A stretch of DNA of 64,000 nucleotides from Opitutia bacterium (GCA_016187925.1 JACPIS010000002.1:1-64000); one strand, 5' to 3'; positions 26,072 through 34,788 are shown, counted from the first letter of the stretch. Notes: generated by a model from the letters alone, not told the origin. Made by a program: numbers and translations.

Positions 26072-29000
26072 TCAGCTCTCCTTGTCCTCGGCCACGTAAA
26101 CGTGGGCGGCGTCGAGGTCGGCCTGGGTGTAGCCCCTGGCTTCCTTGCCGTCGCCGAACGGAGGCAGGGACTCGACCAGCTTCATGGTCTCGACGCTCAC
26201 CGTCACGACCTGACCGATCAAGCGGACGATGTACTCCTCGTCGTCCGCGCGGTTGGGGTCGCTGAGAATCTCGTCGGGGTTCTCCTTGCTCCGCTCCACC
26301 TGGTATTGGTCGACGATCCAGTCGAGCGCGCTGCGGTTGCCGAGGCGGTAGGTGTGGGCGGCGTCGGGAATGCCGGTGAGAGTCAGCCAGTCGTTGTAGA
26401 TCAGCTCGGTCTTGTCCTTGGAGAGCTTCATCTTCTCGACGCGCCAGTCGGGCTTCACGCCCTTGGCCTCGACGCGCTTCAGCTTGTATTCCTTCTGCGC
26501 CTCGTAGCCGGTATGGAGCACGGCCAGTCTCTCGCCGGCCTTGGCGAAGGCGGCGAAGTCAGGGGCGAAGGGAATGCGCGGCAGCTCGCGGCGGAGATTG
26601 GCCGCGTATTTCTCGCGGTAGGCCGGATGATGCAGCACGGCGTAGACGTAGTGGAAGATGTCCTTCTTCGTGACCTTCGCCTTCGAATACTGCGCCTGGA
26701 ACTGCAGGAGCGCCCAGTCGGTGACGTTATCCCGCCGGTGCCCGCCGTCGGCGTCATAGGTGTAGAGGGGGAAGCACTGGCAACTCGCGCCTCCTCCGAC
26801 GAGATGGAGGTCGTTGATCTCGGCTGAAACGAGTGCCATGAAAGGCTTCTCCGAACCTGCATCGGTGACACTCAAGACACGATTTTCTCCTTCGGTCTTT
26901 GCCATCGGGAAGAAGTCAGGGAACTGGTAGATGTCCTCGTTGAAGACGCGCTCAAAGAAAAAGCTGCGCCGGGTGAACGGCCGGTAGAGCGCGGTGCGAA
27001 TCTTGGTCGCATCGAATTCCACTTCCGTTTCCCGTAGCAGGTTCCGCTTGGTGTGTCTGATCCATTTGCACACCTTGGGATCCACCCGCAGAAATTCCTC
27101 CAAGTTCTCCGGTTTCTTCGCCCGGCGCCAACGATCCATCTCGGCTTGGTAGGCTTCGACCATCCGCTGGGAGCGTTTCTTCAGGCGGGCTGCATCAAAA
27201 TCATAGACCAAGTCGTCGTTATTGGACTTAACGCCGTTAGAAAAGGTGCGGAAGATGGCCTGAGCATCCAGACTATCGAGGGACTTGGCCGCCTTGGAAC
27301 CGATGGGAAGCAGACGCGCAAAACCAGCGCCTTCCTCGTCGTGAAGCCAGGTGTGCCGCTCGTCGGGCTTGAGAGTGCGCCACTTCACACCGCCGATGCC
27401 CTCCTTTTCCTCCAGCCACTTCCATTTGTGCTCTTTCGTCCAGTCCTCGCCGATCGCGGCGTAGTGGAGCACGCACTTTCGCGGCTTCAGTTCCTTCTGC
27501 TTGTGGCGGACGAAAAGCGCGATGCTGACGCCGACCTGGATGCCGAAGACATTGTGCGTGGTGCCCGAGAGCTTGGGGTTCTTCCGCACGTTGCCGCCGA
27601 GGTCGAGAATGTAGATGGCGTCGAAATCCTTGGCGAGATGGGCGCGCACACCGTCGGTGGCGAGCCCATCCACATAGCCGGAGTTGGTGACGTAGGCGAC
27701 GATGCCCTCGTCGCCGATGCGGTCGCTGGCCCAGCGGATGGCCTTGATGTAGGGATCGCTCAGCGAATTTTTGAGCGTGGCCTTGGAGTCGGTGGCGTAG
27801 GTGTTCTTGATCCGTCGGTCGAGGTGCGGGTATTTCCGGTTCTTGTTGTTGTCGTTCTCGTCCTGCTGCCACGCGTTGTAGGGCGGGTTGCCGAGGATGA
27901 CGCGGATGGGCGCCTTCTTCTGGGCGTTCACCCGCTCGGTGTTGGCGGCGACCATGAACTGGAACTCCGCTTCGTGCGGCTCGGCCAGCTCGAAGGTGTC
28001 GACGAGGCAGATGCCTTGGAAGGCCTCGTAGGTGCCGGTCTTCTCGAAGAACTCGTGTTCGATGTTCTGCGCCGCGATGTAGTAGGGCAGCAGCATGATC
28101 TCGTTGGCCCAGAGCTCGCCGCCGAATTTCCGCTTAAGCGCCTTGGCCGGCAGCTCGCGGATGAGGTGGACAAGGAAGTTGCCCGTGCCGGTGAAGGGAT
28201 CGAGCACGTGCACGCCGGGATCGCCGAGGTCCTTGCCGAACTCCTTCTTCAGCAGCTCGCGGATACTGGCGATCATGAAGCGGACGATGCTCGGGGGCGT
28301 GTAGACGATGCCCATGGTGTCGGCCACCTTCACCGCGAAGCCTTGGAAGAATTTCTCGTAAACCGTGTTCAGGAATTTCTGTTTCTCGGAGAAATCCTCG
28401 ATGACCGTGGCGGCGTTCTCGATGGCGAGGTAGAAGCGGTCGAGTTTCTTGAGGAAGTCCTGCCGCGAGAAATGGCCGGCGGTGAGGGCGTCGATCACCT
28501 TCTCGATCTCAACGGCCACGACGTTGCGGCGGGTGAACTCGGGATTGTTGAAGATGGAACCGAAAAGCCGGGCGGTGAGCAGATGCTGGATGAGCATCTC
28601 CTCGATGGCGGAGTCGGCGAGGCCGGGGTTGATGGCGGTGCGACAGAGGGCGGCGAAGTCGTCGAAGGCGGCGACGAATTTCTTGTTCGGCATGGTGCCG
28701 ACGGTGCCGCGGGCACGCTGGATGACCTCGCGCAGGTTGCGGCCCAGCTCGGCCACGCGCTCGCGGAACTCCTCGGTGGCGCGCTCCCAGTCGGCGATGA
28801 CGGGTTCGGTGTAGGCGAAAAAGGCCTGAAGGATTTCGCAGAGCTGCTCGGGCCGGGTGTCGAGCGGGAAGTCGTGCACGACCTTGCCGTCCTGCACGAG
28901 GATGGCGCGGCGGGGTTGCCAGAAGATGGTGTTCTTGGCCGGGTAGCCGAGCTTGATCTTGGCGCGCATCTCGGCGGCGAGGTCGTCTTTGTCGTCCTTG

Positions 29001-29260
29001 GCCTCGATGACGCCGTGGGGGATGCGGTAGGTGTCGAGGAGGACGGCGTCGAGGCGGAGGGGAGCAGCGCCATGGCGGGAGACGGAGTATTCGCGGACCA
29101 GCGTCCACTTGAGCGGGCCGGCGCAGTGCTCGATGAGGCGGTGCCAGGCCTCGCGGACGGCAGTTTCGTGGGTGGCGCCGACGTTGGCCAGTTGGGCCAA
29201 GGCAAGGGCGTAGGCCTTGACCGGAGCATGCGTGGGTTTGAGGGCGATGGGCGCCGACAT
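26072..29260 (-). CDS. Type ISP-like restriction-modification enzyme lacking a helicase domain
   Basis: 1062 aa from the ATG at 29260. In order: a Mrr-like PD-(D/E)xK nuclease (Asp71, Glu86-A-Lys88 in HGVIEAKDD); a helical linker; an N6-adenine methyltransferase with TPPSIV (321-326), DPFTGTGNF (354-362) and NPPY (458-461); and a C-terminal target-recognition region like LlaBIII-type ISP enzymes. Those enzymes are about 1,570 aa and carry a DEAD-like helicase between nuclease and methylase. No Walker A or DExx motif is visible here. The middle part (27.0-27.4 kb) looks lower in GC than the neighbours, consistent with transfer. No separate specificity gene is nearby. Confidence 0.85.
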   Translation of the reverse strand: MSAPIALKPTHAPVKAYALALAQLANVGATHETAVREAWHRLIEHCAGPLKWTLVREYSVSRHGAAPLRLDAVLLDTYRIPHGVIEAKDDKDDLAAEMRAKIKLGYPAKNTIFWQPRRAILVQDGKVVHDFPLDTRPEQLCEILQAFFAYTEPVIADWERATEEFRERVAELGRNLREVIQRARGTVGTMPNKKFVAAFDDFAALCRTAINPGLADSAIEEMLIQHLLTARLFGSIFNNPEFTRRNVVAVEIEKVIDALTAGHFSRQDFLKKLDRFYLAIENAATVIEDFSEKQKFLNTVYEKFFQGFAVKVADTMGIVYTPPSIVRFMIASIRELLKKEFGKDLGDPGVHVLDPFTGTGNFLVHLIRELPAKALKRKFGGELWANEIMLLPYYIAAQNIEHEFFEKTGTYEAFQGICLVDTFELAEPHEAEFQFMVAANTERVNAQKKAPIRVILGNPPYNAWQQDENDNNKNRKYPHLDRRIKNTYATDSKATLKNSLSDPYIKAIRWASDRIGDEGIVAYVTNSGYVDGLATDGVRAHLAKDFDAIYILDLGGNVRKNPKLSGTTHNVFGIQVGVSIALFVRHKQKELKPRKCVLHYAAIGEDWTKEHKWKWLEEKEGIGGVKWRTLKPDERHTWLHDEEGAGFARLLPIGSKAAKSLDSLDAQAIFRTFSNGVKSNNDDLVYDFDAARLKKRSQRMVEAYQAEMDRWRRAKKPENLEEFLRVDPKVCKWIRHTKRNLLRETEVEFDATKIRTALYRPFTRRSFFFERVFNEDIYQFPDFFPMAKTEGENRVLSVTDAGSEKPFMALVSAEINDLHLVGGGASCQCFPLYTYDADGGHRRDNVTDWALLQFQAQYSKAKVTKKDIFHYVYAVLHHPAYREKYAANLRRELPRIPFAPDFAAFAKAGERLAVLHTGYEAQKEYKLKRVEAKGVKPDWRVEKMKLSKDKTELIYNDWLTLTGIPDAAHTYRLGNRSALDWIVDQYQVERSKENPDEILSDPNRADDEEYIVRLIGQVVTVSVETMKLVESLPPFGDGKEARGYTQADLDAAHVYVAEDKES

Positions 29261-29451
29261 TGGTTGGCGGTGAGCAGAGCGGGCCACGGGACAGGCAGCA
29301 AGAATAGAGATACACCGGAAGACGCCGGCTGCGTGGCCCGGGGCAGAACAGCGCAGGCGGATGCGGACGGCAAGCACGGAGCGGGCAGGGGCAGTTCGTC
29401 TCCGCGACGGAAGATTCCCCTTCAGCCGAAATGACGGGCAGATTTGGAAAA

Positions 29452-29518
29452 GTGGGAGGGGCTTGATGCCCCGACTGGATTGCGTGCAGGGTTTGTCGGG
29501 GCATCAAGCCCCTCCCAC
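29452..29518. repeat. Large perfect palindrome (24-bp arms)
   Basis: Arms 29452-29475 and 29495-29518 are perfect inverted repeats (GTGGGAGGGGCTTGATGCCC... and its complement) with a 19-nt loop. A second member lies at 35223-35358. Together with the ruvB remnant it fills the gene-free stretch between the ISP-like gene and the zeta module; nothing else is seen in 29261-29451. Confidence 0.85.
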
Positions 29519-29546
29519 AAAACCTGGCGGCATCAGGCGATCCCGC

Positions 29547-29655
29547 CTACAGCAGCGCCTGCTGTTCGCCGGAGCCGGTGGCGGCTTTGAGGCCGATGGC
29601 GTGGTAGCCTTTGGCGGTGAGGACGCGGCCTTGCGAGATGGAGGCGAGGTTCACG
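29547..29655 (-). pseudogene. Second copy of the ruvB 3' end
   Basis: On the minus strand this reads on to L-K-A-A-T-G-S-G-E-Q-Q-A-L-L-stop, against [12 protein letters not shown]-stop at the end of ruvB. Bases 29577-29633 are identical to 30365-30421 (57 of 57); the flanks diverge. It is direct to ruvB and overlaps the last codons of the small ORF at 29651. The two ruvB ends bracket the zeta-like kinase and its small partner. Confidence 0.85.
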
Positions 29656-29797
29656 GAGTCTCGGCCACGAGTTTGCCGTTACGCATTACGTAAAGCTTTG
29701 TGCCAGCAGCGCGGGCGCGGGCCGCCGCAACCTTGGAGGCGCGACGCATGGCGGCATTGATGGCCTTGGTGCGTGGATCAAGAGAGCGTGTTTTCAT
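29651..29797 (-). CDS. 48-aa basic protein, probable partner of zeta-like kinase
   Basis: 48 aa, strongly basic (MKTRSLDPRTKAINAAMRRA...), ending in a short strand pattern LYVMRNGKLVAETP. It is shorter than most gene callers accept. It overlaps the zeta-like kinase gene by 4 nt (ATGA), an arrangement I associate with small proteins downstream of zeta-toxin-family kinases. A candidate antitoxin or regulatory partner; the function is inferred from position only. Its last few codons touch the ruvB remnant. Confidence 0.6.
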   Translation of the reverse strand: MKTRSLDPRTKAINAAMRRASKVAAARARAAGTKLYVMRNGKLVAETP

Positions 29798-30317
29798 GGA
29801 TGCTTTTCCAAAAGTATGGGCGGACGGACATTGGCGTCGTAAAGCCACCAAGCGTCACAGAGGGGACGATACAGGTTCTCGAAATTTCGCCAACTCCGAA
29901 CAAAGCGGCGGCGCACATCGACGGCGGGCACGTCATGTCCGCCTTCACGCACGCGGGCGGCAATGCGCTTTAAGGCAATTTCCGGTGAGTCCAGCCGAAG
30001 ATACACCAGCTCGATGCGGTAACCCAAGCACTTCCATTTCACGAGGCGCTCGTGGTAAGCGAGCCCGCTGAGCGTGCTTTCGAAGGCAAAATCAACCTTG
30101 GCCCCGGACAGACGGTCGAGTTCGGACAAAAGACCTTGCTCGCTTTCATAGTGGCCATGGCTGGTTTCAGAGGAGAAAGCCCGGCGGCAATCAGATCCGC
30201 ATTCACAAAATGAACTATGCCGGCTTCCCGGGGCAGGAACTCTTTGGCGAAGGTGGTCTTCCCGGCACCGTTGGGGCCGGCAATTATCAGACACAGAGGT
30301 TTGTTCGGGACAGCCAT
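29794..30317 (-). pseudogene. Zeta-toxin-family P-loop kinase, frameshifted
   Basis: The first frame (30317 down to about 30135) encodes [19 protein letters not shown] (Walker A) and [17 protein letters not shown]. The second frame continues with [35 protein letters not shown] and RVREGGHDVPAVDVRRRF to the stop at 29794. The halves join if one base is restored near the A-run at 30128-30131, so a single-base deletion has split the gene. Intact relatives phosphorylate UDP-sugars (true zeta) or act as uncharacterised kinases. It lies 23 bp downstream of ruvB and overlaps the 48-aa gene. Confidence 0.8.
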
Positions 30318-30340
30318 GGTCTCGCGGCGTGAAGCCGCTC

Positions 30341-31387
30341 CTACAGTAAGGACTGCTGGTCGCCGGTGGCGGCTTTGAGGCCGATGGCGTGGTAGCCTTT
30401 GGCGGTGAGGACGCGGCCTTGGCTCGTGCGGGCGAGGTAGCCTTCCTGGATGAGGAAGGGCTCGTGCACTTCCTCGAGCGTGTCGGCTTCCTCGCCGACG
30501 GCGATGGCGATGGTGCCGAGGCCGACGGGGCCGCCCTTGTAGTTCTCGGCCATGAGGCGCAGCACGCGCTTGTCCATCTCGTCGAGGCCGGCGGCATCGA
30601 TCTCGAGCAGCTCGAGCGCGGCGGCGGCGACGGGCTGGGTGATTTTGCCCTGGGCCTTTTCCGAGGCGTAGTCGCGGACGAAGTTGACGAGGTTGTTGGC
30701 GATGCGCGGCGTGCCGCGGGCGCGGCGGGCGATCTCCTGCGCGCCGCCGGTGTCGAGCTCGACCGTGAGCAGGCCGCAGCTGCGGCGGACGATGCCCTCG
30801 AGCGTGGTGCGCTCGTAGTAGTCGAGGCGGGTGTTGAGCGTGAAGCGCGAGCGCAGCGGGGCGGTGAGCAGGCCGGAGCGCGTCGTGGCGCCGACGAGCG
30901 TGAACTTCGGGATGGAGAGCCGCACGCTGCGGGCGTTGGGCCCTTGGTCGATCATGATGTCGAGCCGGAAGTCCTCCATCGCCGAGTAGAGGTATTCCTC
31001 GACGGTCTTCGGGATGCGGTGGATCTCGTCGATGAAGAGGATGTCGCCCTCCTCCATGTTGGTCAGCAAGCCGGCGAGATCGCCCGCCTTCTCGATGACG
31101 GGGCCGGAGGTGACGCGGACGTTGCGGCCGAGCTCGTGGCCGAGAATGAAGGCGAGGGTGGTCTTGCCGAGGCCGGGCGGGCCGGAGAGCAGGATGTGGT
31201 TGAGCGGCTCGCCGCGGCGCTTGGCGGCGCCGACCATGACCTTGAGGCGCTCGACGGTCTTGGGCTGGCCGGCGAAGTCGGCGAACGACAGCGGGCGCAG
31301 CGCGGCCTCGGATTGCGAGACGGGCGCGGTCAGGGCGTTCGTGATGAAGTCGGTGCCCTTGTTGGGGGCTTTTTCAGGGGAAGGCAT
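30341..31387 (-). CDS. ruvB: Holliday junction DNA helicase RuvB
   Basis: 348 aa. AAA+ motor for branch migration with RuvA at recombination intermediates. Walker A GPPGLGKT, Walker [10 protein letters not shown], sensor 1 GATTRSGLL and the C-terminal winged helix ([15 protein letters not shown]) are intact. Family features DFAGQ and RPLSF occur near the N-terminus. ruvA and ruvC are not in the window. A partial second copy of its 3' end lies 0.8 kb downstream. Confidence 0.97.
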   Translation of the reverse strand: MPSPEKAPNKGTDFITNALTAPVSQSEAALRPLSFADFAGQPKTVERLKVMVGAAKRRGEPLNHILLSGPPGLGKTTLAFILGHELGRNVRVTSGPVIEKAGDLAGLLTNMEEGDILFIDEIHRIPKTVEEYLYSAMEDFRLDIMIDQGPNARSVRLSIPKFTLVGATTRSGLLTAPLRSRFTLNTRLDYYERTTLEGIVRRSCGLLTVELDTGGAQEIARRARGTPRIANNLVNFVRDYASEKAQGKITQPVAAAALELLEIDAAGLDEMDKRVLRLMAENYKGGPVGLGTIAIAVGEEADTLEEVHEPFLIQEGYLARTSQGRVLTAKGYHAIGLKAATGDQQSLL

Positions 31388-31396
31388 TTTAGTTAA

Positions 31397-31565
31397 CCAC
31401 GGATTGCGCGGATGGGCACGGATGATGCGAGGCGGGATGCGGCGATCCCGCCCTACGGCAACCCGCTGACGCGAGAATGGGAGGGCTCAGCTCCCGCTGA
31501 GCCGCGGCCCACGGGGACGTGGGCCCTCCAGGAGATTTATCCGTGTTCATCCGTGTAATCCGTGG
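31397..31565. repeat. Gene-less inverted-repeat unit of the GxxExxY type, with nested hairpins
   Basis: Arms 31397-31423 and 31539-31565 are 27-bp inverted repeats (23 of 27 pairing; core ATCCGTGTTCATCCGTG) of the same type that frames the GxxExxY gene at 20.3 kb. The 115-bp interior has no ORF. It contains a GGCGGGAT...ATCCCGCC hairpin (31433-31452) and a 50-bp palindrome at 31480-31529 whose relatives are at 35515 and 44817. It fills the ruvB-murA spacer. Confidence 0.72.
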
Positions 31566-31577
31566 TCAAAAATGTTC

Positions 31578-32867
31578 TCACTTCCACTCCACCTGCGCGC
31601 CGATGCTGCGGAGGTTCTCGACGAAGTTGGGGTGGGCGCGCTTGATGGTGTCGGCGTTCTTCACGACGGATTTGCCGGGAATGCTGGCGGCGACCATGTA
31701 GAGCGCGACGGCGGCGCGGATGATGTAGGGCGCCTCGACGACGGTCGGGCGCAGCGGTTTGTTGCCGAAGACGGTGATGCGGTGCGGGTCGCTGACGACG
31801 ATGTGCGCGCCGAACTTCGAGAGCTCGGCCATCCACGTGAAGCCGCCTTCGTAGACCTTGTTCCAGAACATCACCTCGCCCTGGGCGCGGACGGAGAGGG
31901 CGATCATGACCGGCAGCAGGTCGACGGGGAAGTACGGCCACGGCGCCGCCTCGATCTTCGGGAGCAGGTTGGTGGTGAACGGCTGCTCGACGACGAGCTT
32001 CTGCTTCCGGCGCACGAGGGCGGTGTCGCCCTCGTATTCGATTTTCACGCCGAGCTTGGCGAAGGAGCGGTTGATGAGGTCGAAGTGATGCGGCAGGGAA
32101 TTTTTCACGCGCACCTCGCCGCCGGTGATGGCGCCGAGCGCGAGGAAGGTGACGACCTCGTGGTGGTCGGTGTGGATGGTGAACGTGCCGCCGCGGAGCT
32201 TCTTCACGCCGCGCACGGTGATCATGCTGGTGCCGATGCCCTCGAGGTCGGCGCCCATGCCTTCGAGCACGGTGCAGAGGTCCTGCACGTGCGGCTCGCT
32301 GGCGGCGTTGATGATGACGGACTCGCCGTCGGCCAGCGCCGCGGCCATGACGAAGTTCTCCGTGGCCGTGACGGACATGTAGTCCGGCCAGTGGCGCGCG
32401 CCCCGGAAGCGGCCCTTCAGGCGCATGGTGAGCTTGCCGTTGTGCGAGACCGCGGCGCCGAGTTTTTCCAAAATCTCGAGGTGCGGATCGAGCTCGCGGA
32501 TGCCGAGCGAGCAGCCCTTGGCGCTGGTCGGCACGACGAGCTTCTTCATGCGCTGCAACAGCGGCGCGAAGAGCAGCACGGAGGAGCGCATGCCCGACGG
32601 CAGCTCGCCGTCGAGCCGCGCGGCGTCGAACGTCGAGTGGTCGATGTCCATGCGGCCGCCGCCGCGGTCCCAGTTGATGCGCGAGCCCTGGTCGACGAAG
32701 AAGCCGACGAGCTTCTCGACGTCGGTGATGTTGGGGACGTTGAGGAGTGTGACCCGTTCGTCCGTGAGCAGCGACGCGCAGAGGATGGGCAGCACGGAGT
32801 TCTTGTTGCCGGAGGGCGTGATGGTGCCGCTCAGGGGTTTGCCGCCGTGGACGATGAGGTCAGCCAT
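31578..32867 (-). CDS. murA: UDP-N-acetylglucosamine 1-carboxyvinyltransferase MurA
   Basis: 429 aa. First committed step of peptidoglycan synthesis: enolpyruvyl transfer from PEP to UDP-GlcNAc. The catalytic Cys119 is in SAKGCSLGIRELD, and the conserved Lys/Asn near the N-terminus in SGNKNSVLPIL. With Cys rather than Asp at this position it should be fosfomycin-sensitive. Length is normal. It shares a strand with ruvB but is separated from it by a repeat-filled gap. Confidence 0.93.
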   Translation of the reverse strand: MADLIVHGGKPLSGTITPSGNKNSVLPILCASLLTDERVTLLNVPNITDVEKLVGFFVDQGSRINWDRGGGRMDIDHSTFDAARLDGELPSGMRSSVLLFAPLLQRMKKLVVPTSAKGCSLGIRELDPHLEILEKLGAAVSHNGKLTMRLKGRFRGARHWPDYMSVTATENFVMAAALADGESVIINAASEPHVQDLCTVLEGMGADLEGIGTSMITVRGVKKLRGGTFTIHTDHHEVVTFLALGAITGGEVRVKNSLPHHFDLINRSFAKLGVKIEYEGDTALVRRKQKLVVEQPFTTNLLPKIEAAPWPYFPVDLLPVMIALSVRAQGEVMFWNKVYEGGFTWMAELSKFGAHIVVSDPHRITVFGNKPLRPTVVEAPYIIRAAVALYMVAASIPGKSVVKNADTIKRAHPNFVENLRSIGAQVEWK

Positions 32868-32903
32868 GAAGGAGCTTGAAACGAGAGACGTTAAGCGCTG
32901 GGC

Positions 32904-32936
32904 AAAAAATAAGGCGTCCGCCGAAACGGACGCCTT
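32904..32936 (-). terminator. Rho-independent terminator after the Arg/Gly-rich protein gene
   Basis: Perfect 10-bp stem AAGGCGTCCG / CGGACGCCTT with a 6-nt loop (32911-32936). On the minus strand it is followed by a T-run (32904-32910). It lies 36 bp after the stop at 32972 and before the murA start. Confidence 0.88.
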
Positions 32937-32971
32937 GATAATGCGATTCGCGCAGGGCGCGCTGGCAAGGA

Positions 32972-33955
32972 TTAAGTGGCCGAGGAGCCGCCTTCGCCGC
33001 GCGGGCCGCGACCGCGACCACCGCGACGGCGGCGACCGCCCTCGCGATGTTCGCCGCCATGGGAGTGGCCGGACGACTCGCCGTGGCCACGACCGCCGCG
33101 ATGACGGCGATGTCCGCCGCGTTCGCCGTGGTCGGAGCGATGCTCGCCGTTGCGGGTCTCGGCGGGCTGGGCCTCGGGCGTGCCACCGAAGAGACCCTTC
33201 AGCCAGCCGAGGAAACCACCGGAGGACTTGGCCGCGGCCGGAGCGGCCGTGGTGGTCCGGGCGGTCGCCGGAGCGGACTCGGACTTCGGGCCGCGCTCGC
33301 GGGGAGCGCCACCCCAGTTGCGGGGCGTGGGCACGAACTTGACGCCCGGGCGGACGTAGAGGAACTGCGGGGGAATCGAGGCGATGTCGACCTCAGCGGC
33401 CGGCTCGTTGCTCTCCGCGGGCTCTTCGCGGCGCGGACGCTCGCCGCGCGACTCGCGGGCGGGACGGAAACCCTCGCTCTCCCAAGTCTGGGCGGGCGTG
33501 GTCTTCTGGCGCTCGGGCGGGAGGATGTTCAACTCGGCGGGTTCCTCCGCGGCGGCCGGAGCCGGGGCGGAAGACTCTTCGAGCGGGAACAACTCGCGGG
33601 GAGCGGGCGTCGCGACGGGCGCGGCGTTTTGGACAGGAGCGACTTGCTCGATGGGGGCGACGGGAGCCGGCGCGGCGGGGGCCGTGGGCTCGGGAGTCGC
33701 GGCAGCCGGCGTCTCCGCCGGTGCGAACGGATTTTGGTACTCGCGCGGAGCGGTGACGATCTCGATGGCGGTCGGCGTGTAGCCGGTGGGGGCGGCGGCG
33801 GTGCTGGTGGCAGGGCCGCTGGTCGTGGAACGCTTGCCGCGGGCCAGGCCCGAGCCGCGGCTGCTGCCGAATGTGGGGGCGGCGGCGGTAGCGCCGGCCG
33901 GCGTGGTCGCGGTGGCCTCGGCAGGGGCGGCACCGGACGATTCTGTGGATGACAT
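32972..33955 (-). CDS. Disordered Ala/Pro-rich protein with Arg/Gly-rich tail
   Basis: 327 aa from the ATG at 33955, with almost no globular domain. Residues 1-150 are Ala/Pro/Thr low complexity. A short conserved-looking core, FLYVRPGVKFVPTPRNWGG, lies near 210, and an amphipathic GFLGWLKGLFGG near 260. The last 60 residues are RGG-like, rich in Arg, Gly and His (RRRRGGRGRGPRGE). Such tails bind nucleic acids. Not assigned to a family. It has its own terminator and is divergent from the dUTPase gene. Confidence 0.68.
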   Translation of the reverse strand: MSSTESSGAAPAEATATTPAGATAAAPTFGSSRGSGLARGKRSTTSGPATSTAAAPTGYTPTAIEIVTAPREYQNPFAPAETPAAATPEPTAPAAPAPVAPIEQVAPVQNAAPVATPAPRELFPLEESSAPAPAAAEEPAELNILPPERQKTTPAQTWESEGFRPARESRGERPRREEPAESNEPAAEVDIASIPPQFLYVRPGVKFVPTPRNWGGAPRERGPKSESAPATARTTTAAPAAAKSSGGFLGWLKGLFGGTPEAQPAETRNGEHRSDHGERGGHRRHRGGRGHGESSGHSHGGEHREGGRRRRGGRGRGPRGEGGSSAT

Positions 33956-34148
33956 GTCTATGTTGTTGGTTGGGAGCGCCTGCCGCAGGGCGGCGGCGCG
34001 GATGGTGGAGCCAGCCGGAGCGCGACAAGCGCGCTCGACGGCGGCAATAACGAGGCAAATTCGCCGAACCCACCGAGAGGCGCAACAGCAAAAATTTTGC
34101 CACGGGCCGGGCTTGCCAGCGCCAATCGGCCCGCCCACGCTGCGCCGC

Positions 34149-34520
34149 ATGGACAAACTCGAGGAGATTTTCCGGATGCAAGATGCTCTCAACCGCCGGA
34201 TTGGCGTGGCTTTGCCCCCGCCGACCGACGAGGAGAAGGCCAAGTGGATCCTGAACTACACCCGCGCCATGCAGCAGGAGACGGCCGAGCTGATCGACAG
34301 CGTGCCGTGGAAGTGGTGGGCCAAATACCAGAAGTTCGACGAGCAGAACGCCAAGGTCGAGGTCGTCGACCTCTTCCATTTCCTCGTGTCCCTCGCGCAG
34401 ACCCTCGGCATGACCGCCGACGACGTCTATCAGGCCTACCTGAAGAAGAACGCCGTCAACCACCAGCGGCAGGACAGCGGCTACGTCCAAAAGAACGAGA
34501 CCGACTCGAAGCACATCTGA
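34149..34520 (+). CDS. Dimeric (MazG-superfamily) dUTP diphosphatase
   Basis: 123 aa, all-alpha. The EE..ExxD metal motif pattern is visible as QQETAELID and KVEVVDLFHFLVS, matching the dUTPase_2 family rather than trimeric beta dUTPases. It hydrolyses dUTP to dUMP and pyrophosphate, keeping uracil out of DNA. The ATG at 34149 is preferred, with the long upstream open frame antisense to the disordered protein. It stands alone on its strand. Confidence 0.85.
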   Translation: MDKLEEIFRMQDALNRRIGVALPPPTDEEKAKWILNYTRAMQQETAELIDSVPWKWWAKYQKFDEQNAKVEVVDLFHFLVSLAQTLGMTADDVYQAYLKKNAVNHQRQDSGYVQKNETDSKHI

Positions 34521-34631
34521 CGCACGGTGCGTCGGCCGTGAGCTGACAAGGTAGGGCGAATCCTCCGGATGAGCCGTTGGTCGCCATAGCCCGGCGAGAA
34601 GGTACGCGCTTCCCGCACGGAGAGCTCCGGG

Positions 34632-34690
34632 ATCACACCAGCGCCACGAAGCTGCCGCTGAATTCGACCGCGGGTTTGTCGCCCGCGCGC
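34632..34690 (-). pseudogene. Remnant of a thioesterase gene 3' end
   Basis: On the minus strand it reads K-P-A-V-E-F-S-G-S-F-V-A-L-V-stop, identical to the end of the thioesterase at 35589-36056. Bases 34632-34667 match 35589-35624 exactly (36 of 36); further in, the copies diverge. It is followed on the right by a YciI gene, as is the intact thioesterase. This points to an old tandem duplication of a thioesterase-YciI pair. Confidence 0.78.
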
Positions 34691-34788
34691 GGCTGAGAAA
34701 ACGGCGAAAATTTTGCGCGAATTGTCCAAATCGGCGACAGTGGATCGATTAGGATCAGTCCTCCGTTTCATCGTCCTCCGACAAACCC

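Noticed and set aside
26072-29260. Full type ISP or BREX/DISARM system
   Set aside because: No helicase motifs in the enzyme and no pglZ, brxC, drm or similar genes nearby.
27053-29434. 793-aa open frame antisense to the ISP-like gene
   Set aside because: Its translation is a low-complexity Gly/Val/Leu/Glu string without domains, as expected for the reverse strand of a GC-rich gene; the opposite strand encodes clear nuclease and methylase motifs.
29452-29518. CRISPR repeats among the palindromes
   Set aside because: The copies are dispersed and palindromic, with no regular spacers and no cas genes.
30128-30131. Programmed frameshift in the zeta-like kinase
   Set aside because: The A-run is short, and no slippery heptamer or stimulatory structure was apparent; mutation or sequencing error is simpler.
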